Origin: a virus
Strand: one strand, 5' to 3'
DNA: 31,289 nt
Virus record (IMG/VR): IMGVR_UViG_3300040801_001995
Span: 1 to 31,289 of that record
This document shows, in pieces, positions 1 through 9,000 of this stretch; position 1 is the stretch's first letter, and each line of letters begins with the position of its first letter. The position numbers and the translations under genes were made by a program. The notes beneath the pieces were generated by a model. The model saw only the letters and a program-made list of their open reading frames with translations. It did not search any database and had not been told where the DNA came from.

Positions 1-3000
1 CGGACAAGTGCCTGGATCCTTTTTGGGGAGACTCCAAGGGCCTTTCCGAGCACGATAGCTGATTCGTGATCCCACGGATAAAATCTTTCTGCAGGCGCCT
101 TGTACTTCATTCCCATGCCCTCTATCGGCCTTCCGGTAAAGAAAACCTTGTTCATATATTGCTCGAGAATAGGTCTGGCGGCCTGAGGTACAGGATTAAA
201 TGCGAACGTGTCAAGAAGAGATTGTCCTATGAACCTCGTCAAATGCTTAGCCTCATTGTTACCCTTCATCACGTCGGCTGCAGCTGTCCATGCCGATGAC
301 CATATCACGCCGGTCTCAAATGGTTTTGGAATTCTAAAATGTTTATCACCTATCCAAAAATGATAGTATGAAAATTTCTCCCAATTCTCGAGCTCTTTAT
401 AGCGGTCATCGTCTGAGAATGCGGCCCATAATGCAATCGATGCTGCTGCGATGGAGGCGCCCTTCAGGGCGTACATTTTTGGATTTTCAAGCACTGCTGT
501 ACCCATCTTGTGAAGTCCCTGTATTCTCGCATTCAGGAACGGTATCGTTGCTGTTAGATACTGGATCACTGGACTCGCACCTTTTTTCTGAAAGTCCATT
601 ATGTCCCGGGCTTCAAAAGATGATTCGAGTATTGAATATCCTTCGCTCCGTCGTTTCGAATACAACGCCAACCTGGTAGCGTTTTCTGATGCTTCGGTCA
701 GGGTCTCCCAGAAACGCCATACTTTCGCCGGCGTATCGAGGATCCGCATCAGTGCGCCCCTGCTTTCTTTCTTTGCAATTTTCTTTGCATATTTTGAGAA
801 GACTTCTGGGCGATCCGCTTTTACGTAGCTTCCGACAAACGCATTACCGGACGCCATGTATTCAACGAAGTCCTGGTCCTTTCTGATTGTTTTTACAAAT
901 CCCTTTGCGGTATCCCAGAAAGGTTTAAATCCCTTGCTTATTGTATAAGTGTGAAGGGTGTCCCTTGTCGCATTCGCGGCCATGAAGCTTGGCGTTATCG
1001 TTGCGCCGAAAGTCAGTAATGCCTTCGGTACTCCGAGGATAGCCTGTAGCCACCCAGGAAGGAGCTTGTTGCTCTGAAGCGAAAGTGCCTGAAATAATTC
1101 AGGATCGTTAACCTTAAAAAACTGGGTCTTTCCGTTATCCTTAAATCCGAGGACCTCGATGTTATCTTTAGGATAGATAAACGTCGCCTTATTATCCTTT
1201 CCGGATTTAAATATTACAGTATCCTTCCATGGCACCGCTTCGACTGCCGCCTCTCCGGTTTCCGTCACGACGTCTTTAAGTTCCCTGAACGCCTGTCGCC
1301 TGGCATTATTGGCCATTGATTGCTTTATCAAGTGAGACCAGTTCGCGAGAATATTCTCGAGAGGATCACCGATCTGCCTCTTGGATCCCTTCAGCTTTTT
1401 GATCTGAGCGGATATGATCTTTTTTGTATTGACCGGCGCCTTGATAAATTCTGCCGTGCTCTTTTCATCCTCGAATATACGATAGAAAGGAACGTAGAAT
1501 TGATCTTTAAATTGAGCGACCATCGCTGGATCGAGGAGGCCAGAATCGATACCAATCTGCAATACGGAGTTATTGAATTCCTGGAACTCCCTGTTTAATT
1601 GACCCCAGGATTTTCCTGAATCTGCCCGTTTTCCTGTCCAAGAAAATATGCGATTTCGCTCCTCGGAGGTGAACATCGGTTTGTATTTTTCGTCCCTGGA
1701 GGATCTCGACTGGTCCCTCTGTGCAATCACCCAGTAAAAGAATTTTTCACCGTCCTTGCCGAGGTCCTTAAGCCATGGTATAAATCCTTCACCCTTTGTT
1801 CTTGTGGTCAAAACTCCTGAATTATCAAGGAATAATTTGCCATGTTCCATCATTGCATTGATCGATGACTGCACCCCAGGTATACTGCGATGCATCATGT
1901 ATGCAACCGACTTGGCGCCGGCCATCATTTTTAGCGGGTGCAATTTATCGACTGCTGCAGTGACAAAAGTTCCAGGCTTGTAATCAAGTTTGTCCTTCAA
2001 AGTGTCAAGTGTTTTCTTTTCCTTTCTCCCGACTCTTGACAATACCTCTGCCGTCCTATTATCTACTCTTTCGAATTCGATATCAAGGGAATTATCGCCA
2101 GGCTTTCGTCCTTTTCCAGGCTTCTTTCCGGGCTCTTTTCGCTGAGAAGCTCTCTTTTTATCAACTCCTCGACGTAATCCTTCTTGGTATTCTTGTCCTC
2201 GTTTCTTCGCATCTTCTATAACCTCCTCGCCTTTTTCTTTTCCCCAATATTCAATAATTGCTTCTGAATAATTCTCTACCGCCGCCTCGATACTTTCTGA
2301 CGACCCGAGTGATTCTGTATGTATTTCCGTAACCTCATTATGTGGCCATCCTTTTTCAGCAAACTTCTCCATGATATCTGCCATTTGAACGGCATCTTCA
2401 TCAGAAAATACAACTTGCTCGATACTCAATGTGCCGAGGTCTGGATTCATTACAACATTAAATTCCTTCAATCCTGCTGCGTTAAGATCGTTTACAAGTT
2501 TTTCCGGATCACCCTCATACTTGTTTAGCGCCTTGAACGTAAACATCTTTGCCTTCGTCCAGTTTAGCCATGTTGGATAGTCCATTTCATTTCTCGGCTT
2601 ATGGATTAGATAGGCTTCCCGTTGACCTCTCGACATCGCTATCTCGGACAGATAGGCACGCTGAGATCTTAATGGTCCATTTAGCTTTAGGCCTAAACCT
2701 GGCTCGGTCTTCCCTGATGTTGCCGTCTCAAATCTTCCAAGCGAATAATGCGCTCTACCGATAGTGATTTCAGAGTATTTATTTTGACCTGCGAGTATTT
2801 TCTTCATGTAACGCTCGAAGTTTTTCGCACGTTTTGGCATAGACCTTACGGCCTCAACAAGACTGAGGTCACCCTCTATCGACTCAACCATGTCGGTTAT
2901 ACCAATATTCGTCAATTCAGGGAAATCTTCAACTGCGATTTCATCGAATACCATCAACCACTTCTGGTTACCCATGGCTGCCGGCACCAACGCGCCCTGA

Positions 3001-6000
3001 TACTGTCCGGTGTTTCTGATAAGTTTGAAAAATATATTCGTCAATGAAGCTTCCGGTGCTTTCTTGTGCTCCGATCTCGCCCTGGCCCAGAATTTATAAA
3101 CGTCCTTTACTCCATCGTATATTTTGTAATTTTCAAGCTTGAACGTATGCGGCTTCCCTCCGGATCTAACATATGATTCTGGAATGTTTCCAGGCGAATA
3201 CATATAGACCATTGGTTGATAGGGCCAATCCTCGGTACCTCTTTTAATTCTCTCTCCGATGTCGTCCCTTGAATACGAATTATACTGAACCTTCCCATCT
3301 TTCGTGGCTGCCAGTACATAGTCCCCTTCCTTAAGGTCAGCTTTCGTGTAATGAATTCCGACTCCTAAGTCTGGCAATGTCGCCTTGTGGAATACATACG
3401 GAACGTGTTTACCCGGACTTACCTGGGACAAACCGATTATATCTGACACCTCTGCGCTCGGGGTCCTGAATTCAAACCATAGGGCGGCCTGTACGCCGGC
3501 AACCGGGATTCCAAGGTCATCTGAAACTTCGTATATATCCCTCGACACCTCTTCCTCAACCGCTGGATGCATGTTCCATCCGCCCTGAGGATTATCCTTT
3601 GTCGCGAGTACGTTATATCCCCAGCCCTTCGGCATATGCCTGTCAAGGACCAGAACATTTTTACTATTTGGATCCATTGCTGCGGCAAGGTATGGGCCAA
3701 TCTTTCTGCCAAATTGCTCCTGAATTTCTGCGATACCTTCCGGGTCTGTCCTTCCGAGGATATCGTCATGCTTGCCTTCCCAAATTGCCATGATTTTTGG
3801 CAGCTGTCCCTTTGATACCTTACGCGGACGCCGGCCACTCTCGAGTTGATTAATTGTCTCTGCCCATATTGCCTGCTGTGCCTGCGGAGATTTTCCTTCT
3901 CCAAGCAACCCTGATATGGCAATTATTCTTTTAAGCTTTGTTTCATCGACATCATCCTGGATGAACTGCCACATAAAATCCTTCCAGTCCTGATACCATG
4001 TTGCATATCGCTTGTTCTTAAGAACTATCTTCTTTATCTGCTTAAGCCTGGTCGGTCTATCTGTTGCGAAGATGGGTCCTTTTATGAGTCTGTTACCTTT
4101 TGAATCATAGAATTTCTTGATCGCCTTTCTGATTCCGGTAACAGGATCCTTGTACCATTTCTCGGTCTGCTTTCCCTGGTCTCCAGTGTCAAACAGGCTC
4201 GGTTTCGTGTCTTCGAATTGACCATATCTCAGCTTCCTTCCGATATAATAATTCTTAGATGTGTACCTGACAGTATATGGTTGAATTCCACCGACCTTCT
4301 CGCACTTCTTCACGAACTCAGGGTCGTTCAGGTCCGCCTTTCCGGTTGCAAGCTCCTCCCTATACTGAACAACTTTCTTAAAGTTATTATATTTCTTACG
4401 GTCTTTGTATAGTCTCTCGGCATGGCTGCCTATAGATTTAATCAATTCAGGAGTGACCGGTTCGCCGTTTAACTCGGTTTGTTTTTCGAGATACTTCCTG
4501 ACATTTTTCATTCCTTTCGCAGCCTTTGCGATATCAAATATTCCGTAATATGCTTTATGGTGTGAAAGAGACCCCTGTTCACCTGGAAGCTTTTGTCCTT
4601 TTTTTAGCTCTTCAGTTACCTGCTTCTCGAGCTCAGGCTTAAGGATCTTGCGCTCCTCGAATTCCTTGACGATTGACCTTGCCTTATCTGCCATTGACAA
4701 AACATCCTCGGTAGATGCATCGTTTCCGAGAATAAATCTTGCTCTCTGCTCAAACGACATCGCTTCGATATCTTCGTTTGTAAGGTCCTCTGCCGCCTTT
4801 TGTGTCAGCTGCTTTGTTCCGAATTCAAGAACATCGGCATAAAATTTCTGATGTAGCTTTTGATTCTTAAGCCATGATTTTTCTATAACGTTTTCATCAG
4901 AGTCAACCTCATTTGTTCCAAGCTGCTCATGAAGGGCGGTGCCTTCGTATGTTGCCAGAACATAAACGTTAACATGAGAAATGATATCAGAATGTTTTTT
5001 TAGAAACTTTAAAGTATTACTGTAGGTTTTTACAGTCTCGGTCCATAGATTTCCTGGCTTGTATTCTTTTATATTCTTATTGTCGTATACTCCTAAAGTT
5101 GAGAATCCGAATTCAGACGTCCTGTAAGAGTCGTACCCATTCACCTTCATCATCATCCTGACTTCTGGACTCTCGAGAACTTCCCAGTCTCCGTACCTCT
5201 CATTTCCTTCAAGGTCTGTCGGAAATTCTGGGTGTTTCTCCATTAACCTTTGAATTTCTTTATTCATGGTTTTTGGGTCTCTCGGATCCCAGGTCTTCTT
5301 TACTGTAACGTCGTACTGCTTTACCTTTCCGTGTTCCCTTGCGTACAATGGATCTTCTGTCAGGTAAGTCGCACCTCTACCCCTTGACCGATACAGACCT
5401 CCGCCCTTTGATCCGCGGTAGAATATTTTACCTTCGATTTTCTGAGACGGCTTTTTTGACTCAACGCCTGCGAGGCCGACCATTATATTTGGAACAAAGT
5501 TCATCTTTAGGCGTCGGATCTTTTCGGCTGCCTTCTCAATCATCTCGACGGTGTGAGGCTTATTGATCTTTCGAAGTATGTCATCGTTAATAGACTCTGC
5601 GCCAAGTTCAACGAATTTAATCCCTGACTCAATGAGGAAGTCGTCGCTCATTTTGAGAAACTGCGGTGCTGTTGTCTGAATAATAAATCCTTGGAAGTCC
5701 GGATTTACGGCCTCGATCTTTTTCCGGATATCGATAAGGCGGTCAAAGTTCTTTGCCTGGCCAAAAGTCTTATCATTTAAATAGACAAGTTTGTATTTAA
5801 GCTGTTTGAAGTTCTCGAGTTGATCATCGATTTGGGCGTCACTGGCTTCGACGACTTTCTTCGGTACCGTGCAGAATGCGCACCTGTGCTTACACCCGGA
5901 CGAGAGTTCTAATCTCGGTATTGTGCTCGAGCCCTTGAAGTGTCTATAATCTACACCGCTCTTGTACTTGAATCCCATTGACTCTGCGGCCTCCTGTGGG

Positions 6001-9000
6001 CTTCCCAGGAAGGTGGCTTTATCTCCAAAGTAGGTAGGCTCGACGTATCCACCAATCTTGACCTTGCTTCCATAGTCTGAGATTATCTCTTTAATAACGT
6101 CCTTATTGGCGTCCATTGCACTGAAGAATATATTCTCTCCATACCCAGCCTGTTCGATAAACTTCTTTGCCTCTGCAATATTTCTTACAACATAGACATC
6201 GGCATCAGGCATCGATTTCGAAAGGCGGCCTATCCATTCAGGAACTTCCCAGAAATCTGCAGGCCTGTCATAACCTTCCCTTTTTGAGTATAGAGTGTCA
6301 AAATAACTGTCACCCATTTGTGTCGCTTCTTCCCTGGCGAAGTTATTTGATACCTGCACGAGAAGCTGTCGACCCTTTCCGGACTCGATACCAATCGGTC
6401 GTAATAATACGTTTTTGACCGCCCTAAAGGATCCGCGGTCTGTTTCTTTCGACGCATCCGCGTGAGTTAGCCAAGCTTTGTTAAGGTATTTTTTAAGCGT
6501 TTCAGAACGTTTGGCTTGTTCTGCTTTACCCAGCTTGTTCCCTTCGACTGAACCAGACTGCTCAGCGACCGTATCAAGAAGCTTCTTTGCGGACCTGTCA
6601 AGTTTGATGTCTGCATTCCAAGAAGCTCTGAACAATCCTTTAATGATATCAACATCTTTTGGTATCCTCCTGTCAAATTTGTAATTACCGTTCCCTTTGT
6701 TTTCATATCCAATTGACTCCAATATGTTCCCGGACGCAAAATCCTTTGGGTCAATCTTGACCTCGCCCTTGCCAGACAAGGCGTTCATCATACCCTCGGC
6801 CGCCAGTTTATCGCCGGCAACTTCATTGGTATTTATCTGCTTTTCGAACATCGGAATGAGCTCTGCCTTCTGCTTCATTTCCTTTGTTATCGGTAGTATC
6901 CATCCTTCCACCGGTTTCGATTCGTATGAAACGCTAAACTCCGTGCCTTCATTCTCCATTTTCTGTAGGGCATCAATCGTATTTTCAATCTCGAGTCTTT
7001 CACCTGCAGAGAGGTCGTCATGCCCAGCCCTGTACAATAAGTACTCTTCGGTTTCTTCGAGAACAGTAGAGATAAGCTCTCCCTCATAATTCTCGAGAGT
7101 TCCCCATAGTCTTTGATTCTCATTTCTGTTTAAGACTTTTCTATCTCCGTTTGGATAAAAGAGTTCAATAGTGGCCTCTGCGTCTGCATCATGCCTTATT
7201 TCCTGCTCTATATAGGTTTGGTGAGGATTGTATTTTTGGTACTCCTCAGCCTCTGCCTCTGTTTTAAAATAAGCAATTACCTCATTTGTATCTGCGCTCT
7301 TTACAGCCCATGTTGCCTCTGAGCCCGAAACTATTGCGCTCTTAAATACCTTTGCTTTTCCCCACTTCTTTTTATTGAAAAATGAATTTGCAACCGCTGG
7401 AAGTATTTCATCGTAAAACTTAATCATACCCTCTCCACCGGACTCGAGGTCAAGGCCTTCCATTCGGATGCCCCCCTCTCTATCGTCAAGCATATCGAAC
7501 ATATCCTCGAGGTGGTCGGTAGCTTGGTATCTGTGATCAAACTCTTCGAGGTCTCCTCCAAGGTTATAAAGATACTCTCCGTTTGGATCCACGATATACC
7601 ATTTCATTTCACCGTCTTCATTTTCCTCTTGTATCGGAGTGTATTGTTCTCTTAAGGCGGACTCTTCGCTTACCTTATCGTAAAGTCTTTGGCCGACCTC
7701 GTCGCCAAGAAATTCTTGAAATTTTTCAAGGTCATGACCAGTATCCTCATTTAATACTTCTGTTCCACTAAGATTATATGCATACAGAGTTCCTTCCCCT
7801 GGAACGTATGTTACCTCACTTATATAATTTGTGAGATTGTATCTGTCTGCCTGGTCTTTCCCTGTGTTCCATGCGATAGCCGCCTTGCCCCTGTCGACCG
7901 CCATCCTAACCATACGTTTCAATACAAGGAGTGCCCACTTATCGGATCCTTTAAATGGCGCCTCTGGAGCCCTTTTACTTTGAGATGAATTTATAGTCCT
8001 AAGAGCGTATGCTATCGCTTCGTCCCGTCCGTCTGTAGATGGATAATATCTTGTTCCATCAACCTCAAACGGTAGCTCTACCATCCACATATCCTGGTTT
8101 GGCATCTTTGAGACAGTTGATCCTTCTGGTAACTCATTGACTCTTCCTGAATGCTCATTGATCCAATTAAGCGCAAGTTGCATTGCATCGTCTCTGCTCT
8201 TTGCCATAAACAGGTCTTGTCCAGCTACCGACTCTGGCAACTCAACAATCCACCTGTCGTTCCTCTTTTCAACGATTGTTCCTTCTGGTAACTCTTTGAC
8301 TACCTTTCCGCCCTTGTATCCGAACTTCCGACCTCTCTGGTGAAGGTCGCTCTGGACCTCTTCAACGAGTAGTATAGGATCTCCGTCTGGGTGAATTCTC
8401 TCGGTAGCCCTTGCATGGGCGATAACATTTTTTACTTCCTTCCAATGACCTCCCTCCATGTCTGCAACGCTCGGAGACTTGAAGAGAACTTCCATATAAT
8501 TATCATATGCACCAGGAGTAATATATCCTTCATACGAAACTCCGGTTTGTTCACTCAGCCTTGCCCTGTAGTCACTAACTTTCTTTTGGTTTTTGACTAC
8601 TTGATCGACATAGCTAAATGCCTGTTCGTCTGCATGCTCGATTATCTTAGCCTTAAGAGCACCGTCGTCAATAGGGAATTCTCGTCCTTCTCCGTATTTT
8701 CCACCTTTCAGAACGACGCTATTTACGTATGGTTGATTATTTCCTTGGAATACATTCCTTATTGAGATACCGTATCCGTTGTTAAGCGCATACGTCATCT
8801 TGGCGATGTCCTCTTCGATCGCTGGAACATCGATTCTCTCCTGTTGACCGCCCCTTGTTTCTCTTATATCTACCTCTATCTGGAGTGCATTATCTGCTAT
8901 ATATTTAAGTATCGCATCTTTGGTTACTTTCTTTTTGCCGTTTGCAATCTCCCAGTTATCAAGGTATTCGATAAGTCCAGACCACCTTAATTCCTCTTCT

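Noticed and set aside
3437-3922. Minus-strand frame of 161 codons in a second frame of the giant gene
   Set aside because: The giant frame runs through unbroken and carries polyvalent-type motifs here; the alternative has no domain and is Arg/Ser-biased as out-of-frame sequence often is.
6278-6305. TTGACACTCTATACTC resembling the promoter-like motif
   Set aside because: It lies deep inside the giant gene, encodes FDTLYSK of the conserved reading frame, and matches the TATA half poorly.
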